A stretch of DNA of 9,306 bases. Origin: Verrucomicrobiota bacterium (GTDB lineage Bacteria > Verrucomicrobiota > Verrucomicrobiia > Limisphaerales > JAEYXS01). The DNA lies in assembly GCA_021156225.1 (NCBI GenBank), contig JAJNBN010000314.1:1-9306 (forward strand), in the 5' to 3' direction. Position 1 is the stretch's first letter, and every line of letters starts with the position of its first letter. This document shows, one piece after another, positions 1 through 7,233 of the stretch. The notes below the pieces were generated by a model, which saw nothing but the letters and a program-made list of their open reading frames with translations, was not told the DNA's origin and ran no database searches. The translations under genes and the position numbers were made by a program.

Positions 1-1217
1 CCATCCTGAACGCGAGCGAAGCCGGTGTGGACATCGTGGATTTGGCCATGGCTTCCATGTCCGGCAGCACGTCGCAGCCGAATCTGAATTCCATCGTCGC
101 CTCGCTCCAGCACACCACTCGCGACACGCACTTGGACATCGATGCGCTGAACGAGTTCTCCGATTACTGGGAAAAGGTGCGCGAGTATTACACGCCGTTC
201 GACACAGCTCCGAAGACCGGCAGCGCGGAAGTCTATCTGCATGAGATGCCCGGCGGCCAGTACACGAACCTCAAGGAACAGGCTGCCAGCATGGGTGTTT
301 CGCATCGCTGGCCAGAAATCGCCCGCACCTATGCAGAAGTCAACCAGCTCTTTGGCGACATCGTGAAGGTGACGCCGTCGAGCAAAGTTGTGGGTGATAT
401 GGCCCTCTTCCTCTTCAGCCGTGGCATCAAGCCTGCGGATGTGGTGAATCTGGAACCGGGTGCTACACCCTTCCCAGAGAGCGTCATCGACATGCTTAGC
501 GGCGGCCTCGGCTGGCCGGAAGGCGGCTTCCCGATGGATGTCTCGCGCGTCGTGCTGGGCGAGAAGAAAGCGGCGGAAGCAAAGAAGAATTACGAGAAGA
601 ATGTGGTGCCCGGCGCGGTCGCCACGCCTGCGAACTTCGACAAGATCCGGAAGGAAGTGACCGAGAAACTGAAACGCGAAGCCACGGATGATGACGTGTT
701 CAGCTACTTGATGTATCCGCAGGTGTTCCTGGACTTCGCCAAGCACCTGCGCGAGTTCAGCGATGTCAGCGTGCTGCCGACTCCGTCCTTCTACTACGGC
801 CTGCGTCGTGGCGAGGAGATCTCAGTGAGCATCGAAGAAGGCAAAACGCTGGTCGTGAAGCTCATCAACTTGAGCGAGCCGGACAAGGATGGCCGCCGCA
901 CGGTGACGTATGAATTGAATGGCCAGACGCGCGAAGCGTATGTGCAGGACAAGAAGGTCGCTCCCTCGACCAAGATGCGCAGCAAGGCGGACATCAGCGA
1001 TCCGTTGCAAGTAGGCGCACCGATCCCGGGCCTTGTGGCCGCCATTTCGGTGACCGTCGGCCAGAAGATCGCGAAGGGCGACAAGCTCCTGATGATGGAA
1101 GCGATGAAGATGCAAACCACTGTGACCTCCCCCGTAGACGGCGTGGTGGATGCCATCTACGCGCAAGTCGGCGAGACGGTGGAAAGCAAGGACATGCTGA
1201 TCAAGCTGCGGGCGTAA
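1..1217 (+). CDS. pyc: Pyruvate carboxylase, C-terminal part (5' end outside window)
   Basis: The protein carboxylates pyruvate to oxaloacetate with ATP and bicarbonate, a cytosolic anaplerotic step. The frame is open from base 3 with no start, so the gene enters from the left; the GTG at 27 is internal. The visible part begins at the end of the carboxyltransferase barrel (DIVDLAMASMSG, then TSQPN). The conserved carboxylase domain follows, with YYTPFD, the HEMPGGQYTNL motif and SGGLGWPEGGFP. After a linker comes a biotinyl domain in roughly the last 70 residues. Its EAMKM motif places the biotinylated lysine at codon 1107-1109. Oxaloacetate decarboxylase alpha subunit has a similar order of domains, but the PGGQYTNL and GGFP context and the barrel end fit pyruvate carboxylase better. 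The N-terminal biotin carboxylase part cannot be seen. A hairpin terminator follows the stop codon. Confidence 0.92.
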   Translation, partial: ILNASEAGVDIVDLAMASMSGSTSQPNLNSIVASLQHTTRDTHLDIDALNEFSDYWEKVREYYTPFDTAPKTGSAEVYLHEMPGGQYTNLKEQAASMGVSHRWPEIARTYAEVNQLFGDIVKVTPSSKVVGDMALFLFSRGIKPADVVNLEPGATPFPESVIDMLSGGLGWPEGGFPMDVSRVVLGEKKAAEAKKNYEKNVVPGAVATPANFDKIRKEVTEKLKREATDDDVFSYLMYPQVFLDFAKHLREFSDVSVLPTPSFYYGLRRGEEISVSIEEGKTLVVKLINLSEPDKDGRRTVTYELNGQTREAYVQDKKVAPSTKMRSKADISDPLQVGAPIPGLVAAISVTVGQKIAKGDKLLMMEAMKMQTTVTSPVDGVVDAIYAQVGETVESKDMLIKLRA

Positions 1218-1238
1218 CTCTCCACAACTAAATTAACA

Positions 1239-1273
1239 GACCGGCGAATCGGGAAGTTGATTCGTCGGTTTTT
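1239..1273 (+). terminator. Rho-independent terminator of the pyruvate carboxylase gene
   Basis: ACCGGCGAATC (1240-1250) pairs with GATTCGTCGGT (1259-1269) over 11 bp with one G-U pair. The loop has 8 bases, and a run of five T (1269-1273) follows. It starts 22 bp after the carboxylase stop and lies in the 60-bp gap between two convergent genes. The minus-strand side has a weaker T-rich tail, so it may also slow transcripts of the sigma-54 activator. Seen directly; function inferred from form and position. Confidence 0.85.
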
Positions 1274-1277
1274 AATT

Positions 1278-2786
1278 CTAGCCCATCACCGTCACCAGCT
1301 TCTTCAACCCCAGCTTCTTGATCTTTGAAGCCAGCGTCGTCGGCTTCAGACCGAGCTTCGCTGCCGCGCCTTCGGCTCCGTAAATCTTTCCATTCGTCTT
1401 TTGCAACGTAGCCAGAATCAGTTCCCGCTCGCGAGCCTTTAGATCGGCCAGTGAGAGACCTTGCGGCATATCGACTGACGGTGACGCTGACGCGGCGGGA
1501 ACCACTGACGCAGCCAAAGGTCGTGAGAGCGTATTCCCCAGATCAAATCGCAATCCCCCATTGCGCGCGAGGATCACGGCGCGCTCCACCACGTTCTGTA
1601 ATTCGCGCACGTTCCCCGGCCAATCATAGGCCATCAGTTCGCGCACATGAATCTTCGCCAGCTTGGGCAACGGCACCAGCATGCGTTTGGCGGAGAGCCT
1701 CAGGAAATGTTCCGTGAGCGCCGGGATATCCTCCCGCCGTTCGCGCAACGCGGGCAGTTCGATGGGGAAAACGCTCAATCGATAATACAAATCCAAGCGA
1801 AACCGCCCGGCCTTGGCCTCGCTCAACAGATCGCGATTTGTCGCGGCGATGAGACGAATGTTCGTCTTACGCGTGCGCTCTTCGCCCACCCTTTCAAACG
1901 TCCCTTCCTGCAACACACGCAACAGCTTCGCCTGTAAATCCAAGGGAATCTCGCCGATCTCATCGAGGAAGAGCGTGCCGCCATCCGCCAGCTCAAAACG
2001 ACCCACGCGATCTTTCACCGCGCCAGTAAAAGCCCCGCGCACGTGGCCGAAGAACTCGCTCTCGAACAATTCCTTGGGGATGGATGCGCAATTCACCTTC
2101 ACCAGCGGACGGCCCTTGCGGCCACTGTGCTCATGGATATCGCGCGCGACGAGTTCCTTGCCCGTGCCCGATTCGCCGAGGATGAGCACCGTCGCTTCTG
2201 TCGGCGCCACCACCCCGATCTGTTGCAACACTTTCAACAGGGCCGGACTGGTGCCCACGATGTTGCAGGTGTTGTGATGGGTCTTGATCTCGGATAGAAG
2301 ATATTCATTCTCCAGCTCCAGATCCTTCTGCGTCTGGATGCAGCTCAGCGCACCCACGGTGCCGATGATCTCGCCTTGGGCGTTGCGATAAGGTGTCGCT
2401 CGCACGCGTATCCAATGCATGGAGCCGTCCTTCCGCCTGATCTCGTGCTCATACTCCTCTTCCTTGCCACCAAGCCGCTCCTTCAGGCGCTTCTCCATGA
2501 TGGGCCATTCCTTCTCTGGCAGCAGCAGCTTGTAACTCACCATGCCCAGCATCTCATCTTTCGGGTAACCAGTGATCTCTTCCAGGCGCGAGTTCGCGTA
2601 GATGATCCGGCTTTCGTGATTCGTGATGAGAATGCCTTCCGTGAGGCTTTCGAGAACCGTGCGGTAAAGTTCCTCGCGTTTGCCCAGCATCTGCTCAAGT
2701 TGCTGCTGGCTCTTCAGCAACGTCTCCATCTCCACCAATCTTTGGCGGAGGTGTTCGAGGTCATCGGCTGGCGCGGGGTGGTCCAT
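1278..2786 (-). CDS. Sigma-54-dependent transcriptional activator with PAS sensor domain
   Basis: A 502-residue enhancer-binding protein that would remodel sigma-54 RNA polymerase using ATP. A coiled coil (about 9-38) leads into a PAS domain (about 40-150) containing GYPKDEMLG and a typical end, IIGTVGALSCIQ. A short helix (153-170) then joins the AAA+ domain: Walker A GESGTGKE (204-211), the sigma-54 contact loop GAFTGA (251-256), Walker B TLFLDEIGE (271-279) and WPGNVREL (389-396). A Fis-type helix-turn-helix lies at about 465-495. GAFTGA is intact, so it should be a true sigma-54 activator. There is no receiver domain; the signal is probably sensed by PAS, ligand unknown. An in-frame TAA three codons before the ATG limits the start to this ATG or later. 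No clear Shine-Dalgarno is seen; a perfect 7-bp hairpin ends 9 nt before the ATG. The target operon is not identifiable here. Confidence 0.93.
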   Translation of the reverse strand: MDHPAPADDLEHLRQRLVEMETLLKSQQQLEQMLGKREELYRTVLESLTEGILITNHESRIIYANSRLEEITGYPKDEMLGMVSYKLLLPEKEWPIMEKRLKERLGGKEEEYEHEIRRKDGSMHWIRVRATPYRNAQGEIIGTVGALSCIQTQKDLELENEYLLSEIKTHHNTCNIVGTSPALLKVLQQIGVVAPTEATVLILGESGTGKELVARDIHEHSGRKGRPLVKVNCASIPKELFESEFFGHVRGAFTGAVKDRVGRFELADGGTLFLDEIGEIPLDLQAKLLRVLQEGTFERVGEERTRKTNIRLIAATNRDLLSEAKAGRFRLDLYYRLSVFPIELPALRERREDIPALTEHFLRLSAKRMLVPLPKLAKIHVRELMAYDWPGNVRELQNVVERAVILARNGGLRFDLGNTLSRPLAASVVPAASASPSVDMPQGLSLADLKARERELILATLQKTNGKIYGAEGAAAKLGLKPTTLASKIKKLGLKKLVTVMG

Positions 2787-2795
2787 GATGCGTTA

Positions 2796-2814
2796 CGCGC
2801 TTTTAGTAAGCGCG
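2796..2814 (-). promoter_or_regulatory. Perfect 7-bp inverted repeat just upstream of the activator start
   Basis: CGCGCTT (2796-2802) and AAGCGCG (2808-2814) are exact reverse complements around a 5-base loop. The dyad ends 9 nt before the ATG at 2786, where a ribosome binding site would normally lie. No T-run follows on either strand, so it does not look like a terminator. It could be a DNA operator or an mRNA hairpin that limits translation. Seen in the sequence; role inferred. Confidence 0.4.
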
Positions 2815-2911
2815 GGAAGCAGCAGGAGGGCAAGGAGGATTCACCTGACCAACCCGCAGGACAAGACATCCCATTTAATCTTACAAAGACTTTTCTCGCG
2901 CCACTGCCAGG

Positions 2912-3604
2912 TCATCGCGGCGAACGCGATTTCCCGGAGGAACTTGTGCCCCCCGCCGGTGAAGGCGGTGCGGTGCGGTCACGCAGAGAACCCCCGCTCT
3001 CACGCGTGCTTCTCGCCGCTTCGCGCACCAACGCATCTAAAACCTGCTGTTCCTGGGTGCGCACCGTGCGATCTCGATCGCCCCCTCCCGTGGTGCCACC
3101 ACTGCCGCCGCGACCGTCAGTTCTTCCGCCAGTGAACCCGCTGGGCGCGCCACTCATGCCGGGTGGCTGGCCAGACGGAGTGATCGGCGTGGGCGGCCTC
3201 GGGATGGCGATCGGTCGCGTAGCCACGGGGATCGGCGTGGCCCCGTTCGGATCGATGACCACAATGCGCGATCCCGTTTCCCGCTTTTCCGTGTAGTAAT
3301 TAAAACCATCCAGTATCTTCGCCAGACCTTCGCTCATCGGCTTGCCACTGAACTTCAGCGACACCGTCTTGCTCATCCCGGGCGGCACATGGATCTCGCG
3401 TCCGGTCGCTTTCTTGAAATCCGCCACCACCACCGAGAGCGGCTTGTTGTCGATGTCCACATCCAGCGTGTTAGCCTCCGCATGCCACACGATCGAGTTC
3501 GTGGCATCCGCTGCCTGCAACGCGGTACTGCCAGCCTGTGTCAGCAAAATCCCCGCGAGCGCGGCACCACCGACATATCTCATCCAACCAGGCATTGTCT
3601 TCAT
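2912..3604 (-). CDS. Exported STN-domain protein with Pro/Gly-rich tail
   Basis: A 230-residue protein if started at the ATG at 3604. A GTG four codons upstream (3616) is open, but MKTMPGW followed by a hydrophobic run (VGGAALAGILL) and a LQA-AD cleavage site near residue 31 forms a normal signal peptide from the ATG. Residues about 44-118 resemble the short secretin/TonB N-terminal domain (STN): NTLDVDIDNKPLSVVVADF, an ATGREIHV stretch, then VSLKFSGKPMSEGLAKILDGFNY. These small domains occur at the N-terminus of secretins and some TonB receptors. Here nothing barrel-like follows: residues 122-177 are Pro/Gly-rich, about 181-199 may be a helix (QEQQVLDALVREAARS), and the end is Arg/Ser/Gly-rich. 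It is probably periplasmic or envelope-bound, with function unknown. The sigma-54 activator follows 125 bp downstream on the same strand; whether they share a transcript is unclear. Confidence 0.75.
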   Translation of the reverse strand: MKTMPGWMRYVGGAALAGILLTQAGSTALQAADATNSIVWHAEANTLDVDIDNKPLSVVVADFKKATGREIHVPPGMSKTVSLKFSGKPMSEGLAKILDGFNYYTEKRETGSRIVVIDPNGATPIPVATRPIAIPRPPTPITPSGQPPGMSGAPSGFTGGRTDGRGGSGGTTGGGDRDRTVRTQEQQVLDALVREAARSTRESGGSLRDRTAPPSPAGGTSSSGKSRSPR

Positions 3605-3842
3605 AGCTAGGAACACTTTCTAACAGCGCACGAAAAATGAAACCGCTGATGTAGAGTGGATACTCAATCCCTACTCCAACACCACGCGCCTCTCAAGGTT
3701 GCAGATTGTAATCGGCCACCCGCTGTATCTCCGCCGCGCACTTCACATTCACCTGTCTAATTTCACTCTCCTCATCCGCTCCCGCCGTCACCCGCCTTAC
3801 ATCACCCTCACCCCTCAGCAGCCTCCCTTATGTTGATTCCAC

Positions 3843-5171
3843 TCATTTAGCCGCCAGCGCCGCTTTCTTGAAATTCTCAAGTTGCGGATCCTTCGTCTTC
3901 TCCATGTGCGTCAGCAGCAACTGCTTCAATCGCGCGATCTCCTTTTGATACTTGGGATTCATCAGCTCGTTCATCCGTTCCTCCGGATCATTCTTTACAT
4001 CGTAGAACGCCAAAGGACTCCCCTTCGTGAATTGCTCTACGCGCTCCTGTATCTTCGCGTCTGTTTTTCCGGCTTCCGCCAGCGCATTAAAAGTCAGCCC
4101 GTTCATCGCCTCCACGCGGAAACTTGTCGTGCCATCCGCCCATGCATGAAACATCAGCGCATGATCCTTCGTGCGAATGCACCTTTGCGGGAATGCTTTG
4201 CCGCTGCTCACCGTGTTCACATGCGTGATCACATAGTCACGCCCCTCCTGCTTCTTCCCGTTCAGCAAGGGCACCCACGAGCGCCCGTCCATGCCCTCCG
4301 GTGCTTTGACCGCCATCACCTCCAGCAAGGTCGGCATCACATCCACGCTGCTCACGAACTCCTCCCGCTGCTGCGGCTTCCCCATGCCCGGCCAGCGTAT
4401 CAGCACCGGTGACCGCGTACCGTTGAAATAAACCGATGCCTTGGAGAACGGCGTCGAAATGCCGTGATCCGACATGAACATCACCACCGTCTTCTCCTCC
4501 TGACCGGAAGCTTTCAGCGCCGCCATGATCTCGCCGAACGTCAAATCCAACCGCTTGATGCTGGTGTAATACTGCGCCATTTCCTCACGCACGAGCGGCA
4601 CGTCTTCGAGGAACTTCGGCGTGCTCACCTGCTCGGCTGTGAGTGGCTCCACCACATCTTCACCCGACTTCTTCGCCGCCTTGCCCTCCTCCGCCGCCTT
4701 CCCTTTCTTCGCCTTTTTCTGCTGACCTTGCGCGCTGCCATAGAATGGCCGGTGCGGGTCCGTGATATTCGCATTGATGAAGAACGGTTTGCCCGCCGTC
4801 TTCGCCTCCGTCAACGCCTCCGTCATGTGCGTGGCGAAGAGTTTCGGATTCTTCCCCGACCCCTCGAATGGATGATCCCACGGAAACTTCTCCTTCGGCG
4901 CCATGTGTGGTGTTTTGTTTATAGCTGCCGTGTAATAACCCTGCTCCTTCAACACCTCCACCAGCGTCGGCACATCCAGGTTGATCGGATTGAACCCCAG
5001 TCCGCCGCTGCGATGCGGCACCCGCCCTGTCATCAACGCCTGCCGCCCCGGCTGGCAGATCGGCACCGTCACGTGATTGTTCACGAACTTATGCGATGTC
5101 TTGGCCAGCGCATCCACATTCGGCGTCAGCTTCAGCGGATTTCCCATCCACCCCGGCGAATCCGCATTCAT
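3843..5171 (-). CDS. Sulfatase B, sulfamidase-like (N-terminus broken by a one-base lesion)
   Basis: A formylglycine sulfatase most like the heparan N-sulfatase/sulfamidase group (MNADSPGWMGN, ICQPGRQALMTGR, PKEKFPWDHPFEGSGKNP). Counting from the ATG at 5171, Cys39 in CQPGR (codon 5055-5057) is the residue that would become formylglycine. The usual Ser of CxPSR is Gly here. Active-site candidates K86 and H89 (INKTPHM), H140 (DPHRPF), D235-H236 (SDHG) and K244 are present. A lysine-rich insert occupies about 151-172. The ATG at 5171 is not the natural start: the metal-binding Asp pair lies in frame just upstream (LLIITADD). No ATG, GTG or TTG exists between it and the stop at 5247-5249. A good ATG with ribosome binding site at 5215 is in another frame. 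No signal peptide is seen. The gene follows sulfatase A by about 50 bp and is probably cotranscribed. It may be a pseudogene, a sequencing error or expressed from a rare start. Confidence 0.8.
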   Translation of the reverse strand: MNADSPGWMGNPLKLTPNVDALAKTSHKFVNNHVTVPICQPGRQALMTGRVPHRSGGLGFNPINLDVPTLVEVLKEQGYYTAAINKTPHMAPKEKFPWDHPFEGSGKNPKLFATHMTEALTEAKTAGKPFFINANITDPHRPFYGSAQGQQKKAKKGKAAEEGKAAKKSGEDVVEPLTAEQVSTPKFLEDVPLVREEMAQYYTSIKRLDLTFGEIMAALKASGQEEKTVVMFMSDHGISTPFSKASVYFNGTRSPVLIRWPGMGKPQQREEFVSSVDVMPTLLEVMAVKAPEGMDGRSWVPLLNGKKQEGRDYVITHVNTVSSGKAFPQRCIRTKDHALMFHAWADGTTSFRVEAMNGLTFNALAEAGKTDAKIQERVEQFTKGSPLAFYDVKNDPEERMNELMNPKYQKEIARLKQLLLTHMEKTKDPQLENFKKAALAAK

Positions 5172-5215
5172 ATCATCCGCCGTGATGATCAGCAGATGGA
5201 TTTGATCGCCTTCAT
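5172..5215 (-). other. Displaced N-terminal coding segment of sulfatase B
   Basis: Read from the ATG at 5215, the frame gives MKAIKSIC and then stops (TGA, 5191-5189). Read in the sulfatase frame, the same DNA gives QIHLLIITADD running straight into MNADSPGW. Adding one C after the ATC codon at 5197-5195 would join them as MKAIKSILLIITADD, giving a 457-residue protein with both metal-binding Asp residues. The frames are seen directly; the single-base loss is inferred. Confidence 0.7.
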
Positions 5216-5225
5216 GGTATTCCTC
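5213..5225 (-). promoter_or_regulatory. Ribosome binding site and ATG for sulfatase B
   Basis: On the minus strand GAGGAA (5225-5220) is followed by TACC and ATG (5215-5213). It is one of the clearest Shine-Dalgarno matches placed before a start in the window. It identifies the original start of sulfatase B even though the frame no longer continues into the catalytic domain. Confidence 0.65.
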
Positions 5226-5265
5226 TATGGACGTTGTGAATTCCCCTTAAGTTACGCTTCAACAC

Positions 5266-6939
5266 TCACTCCACACCCTTCGCCTTCCCAGTGGCTCCGG
5301 CCACCGGCGGCTCCGACTTCTTCTGATACCCCTTCGTCGGTTGATAGTTTGCTCCCGGCAATTGTTCCCACGGCACCACCCCCACGTCATCCGCCCACTG
5401 CTGATACCGCGTCGTCAGTTCCTGCACCTTCCTCGGGTTCTTCGCCGCCAGATTGTTCACCTCTGCGCGATCCTTGCTCAGATCGTATAACTCCCAATCC
5501 CCTTTGAACGGCGCCACCAGCTTCCAATCCCCCACCCGATACGCCCGATTCCCCTCATGCTCCCAACCCAGTGCACGATCCCCCATTTTCTTCCCCTGCA
5601 ACACAGGAACCAAGCTCTGCCCTGCCAATGGCTTCAGATCAAAGCTCCGGTAACGCGCCGGATAACTCCCGCCTGCCAATTCCAAAAACGTCGGCATCAG
5701 ATCAATGATATGCCCCACTTCATCCGTGATCTTGCCGCGCGCCTTCGTTATGCCTGCCGGCCAATACGCGATGAACGCCGTGCTGATGCCGCCCTCGTGC
5801 GTCCACATCTTGTTCTCGCGGAAAGGCGTGTTCGCCGCGTTCGCCCAACCGATCTCGATGCACCGGTGTGAATCGCGTGTGCCCGTCACACTGCCTGGCT
5901 TGTGGCCACGAGCCTGATTCGGCCACGAGTCCAGCGCCTCCGCGCTCGCGCCGTTATCCGAGAGGAACACCACCAGCGTGTTCTCCTCCGCGCCATTCTT
6001 CTTCACCATCTCCAACACCCGTCCGATGCCCTGATCCATGCAATCGATCATCGCCGCATGCACCGCCATCCGCAGATCCCACTCGTCCTTCTCCGCCTCC
6101 GGTATTTCATCCCACGCCTTCGCCACCGGATCACGCGGTGAGAGCTTCGTCTTCTTGTCCATGATGCCCAACTCCTGCTGCTTGGCGAACCGCGCCTCCC
6201 GCAGCTTGTCCCAACCGTCGCGATACTTCCCGCGATACTTCGCGATGTCCTCCGGCTTCGCATGCAGCGGGAAATGCGGCGCTGTGTAACACAGATGCAG
6301 GAAGAACGGCTGCTCCTTGTGCCGCGCCTGATGCTCATCCAGGAACTGCACCGCCTGGTAAGTGAACGCATCCGTCGCGTAAAAATTATCCCCCGGCTTG
6401 ATGTTCTCCCGGTCCACATACAACGGTTGCAGCGCGAAATAATTCCCGCCCCCGCCCGAACCGAAAGCCCGGTCGAAACCCCGGCTCATCGGGTGATTCC
6501 GCGGCTCCGCCTTCGCGCCGATGCCGCCCACGTGCCACTTCCCCACGTGATACGTGCGATACCCCGTCTCCCTCAGCAGCTCGGCGATCGTCGCGGAGTT
6601 GTTGTTCAGCCCGCTCGTGTAGCCGGGCTTGTTCAAATTCCCCAACATGTGCCCCACCCCCGCCTGATGCGGATACAGCCCCGTCAGCAACGCCGCCCGC
6701 GTGGGACAGCACCGCGCCCCGTTGTAGAACTGCGTGAACCGCAACCCATTGTTCGCCAGCTTGTCCAGATTCGGCGTGCTGATCTCCGAGCCGTAACAAC
6801 CCAGATCCGAGTAACCCATGTCATCCGCCAGGATGAGGATGATATTCGGTCGCGAAGCGGCTGCCGCCTGGGAAGAAACAATGGAAAATGACACCACCGT
6901 AGCCAGACACACCGCCAGCCAGCGCAAAGAGAGGTTCAT
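5266..6939 (-). CDS. Sulfatase A, secreted arylsulfatase-type
   Basis: A 557-residue sulfatase that should hydrolyse a sulfate ester outside the cytoplasm. Residues 1-28 form a signal peptide (hydrophobic LAVCLATVVSFSIV, AAAAS end), followed at once by RPNIILILADDMGYSDLGCYG with the metal-binding Asp39-Asp40. The active-site motif CCPTRAALLTG starts at 77; Cys77 (codon 6709-6711) is the expected formylglycine site. YPHQAGVGHM, K134 and H136 (GKWHVGG), H222 (TAPHFPLHA), D328-N329 (SDNG) and the later KMWTHEGG complete the usual set. The C-terminal subdomain has WELYDLSKDRAEVNNLA, then a charged tail. The ATG at 6939 is chosen because it starts the signal peptide. The frame stays open 127 codons further upstream, but that part crosses the repeat cluster and would bury the signal peptide. 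No strong ribosome binding site is seen. First gene of a likely two-sulfatase operon. The natural substrate cannot be told from sequence. Confidence 0.93.
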   Translation of the reverse strand: MNLSLRWLAVCLATVVSFSIVSSQAAAASRPNIILILADDMGYSDLGCYGSEISTPNLDKLANNGLRFTQFYNGARCCPTRAALLTGLYPHQAGVGHMLGNLNKPGYTSGLNNNSATIAELLRETGYRTYHVGKWHVGGIGAKAEPRNHPMSRGFDRAFGSGGGGNYFALQPLYVDRENIKPGDNFYATDAFTYQAVQFLDEHQARHKEQPFFLHLCYTAPHFPLHAKPEDIAKYRGKYRDGWDKLREARFAKQQELGIMDKKTKLSPRDPVAKAWDEIPEAEKDEWDLRMAVHAAMIDCMDQGIGRVLEMVKKNGAEENTLVVFLSDNGASAEALDSWPNQARGHKPGSVTGTRDSHRCIEIGWANAANTPFRENKMWTHEGGISTAFIAYWPAGITKARGKITDEVGHIIDLMPTFLELAGGSYPARYRSFDLKPLAGQSLVPVLQGKKMGDRALGWEHEGNRAYRVGDWKLVAPFKGDWELYDLSKDRAEVNNLAAKNPRKVQELTTRYQQWADDVGVVPWEQLPGANYQPTKGYQKKSEPPVAGATGKAKGVE

Positions 6940-6957
6940 GCCAAAATAATGACCGCC

Positions 6958-6970
6958 CCTCGCCCCGAGG
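6958..6970 (-). promoter_or_regulatory. Small GC-rich hairpin in the sulfatase A leader
   Basis: CCTCG (6958-6962) pairs perfectly with CGAGG (6966-6970) around three bases, 18 nt upstream of the sulfatase A ATG. On the minus strand the 3' arm runs into a G-rich GAGGGGCGG stretch, the only purine-rich candidate for a distant ribosome binding site. It may shape translation; there is no other evidence. Confidence 0.3.
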
Positions 6971-7062
6971 CAAGGCCGCAATCTCCCTGCCGTTTCCGCC
7001 TGCTCGATTCTGCTTACAGTTATCATGCCGCCACCATGCCCTTCTTTCTGTGCATCCGTTAG

Positions 7063-7089
7063 TCCTGTATGCGCTATATGAGCTATATG
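7063..7089 (+). repeat. Three tandem 9-bp units, TATA version
   Basis: The 27-bp centre of the first core consists of TCCTGTATG, CGCTATATG and AGCTATATG. Two units carry TATA before the final TG and the third carries TGTA. The same frame of three 9-mers recurs 144 bp away with CCGG in place of TATA. Confidence 0.8.
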
Positions 7090-7206
7090 GAGACAAAATC
7101 CAGCTCTGCCCTGCCGCCACCCGCCCCTCACTCTATCCGCCTTCATTTCGCCCTTTGCATCTTTTGCCATGTCTCCACTCTGCCCGCTTTTCAGCGCCAC
7201 CGTTAG

Positions 7207-7233
7207 CCTTCGGTGCGGCCGGTGCGCCCGGTG
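7207..7233 (+). repeat. Three tandem 9-bp units, CCGG version
   Basis: The 27-bp centre of the second core consists of CCTTCGGTG, CGGCCGGTG and CGCCCGGTG. Two units carry CCGG before the final TG and the third carries TCGG, matching unit by unit the TATA, TATA and TGTA positions of the other core. The flanking CCGTTAG and GAGACAAAA are identical between the two. Confidence 0.8.

Noticed and set aside
2376..3296. Plus-strand open frame of 306 codons
   Set aside because: It spans the antisense of two well-supported genes and the gap between them, with a low-complexity Pro/Arg end that mirrors the Gly-rich tail of the STN protein.
4464..5507. Long plus-strand open frame of 347 codons opposite the sulfatases
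   Set aside because: Its translation is rich in Arg, His and Leu, as expected for the antisense of a GC-rich gene, and the opposite strand has clear sulfatase motifs.
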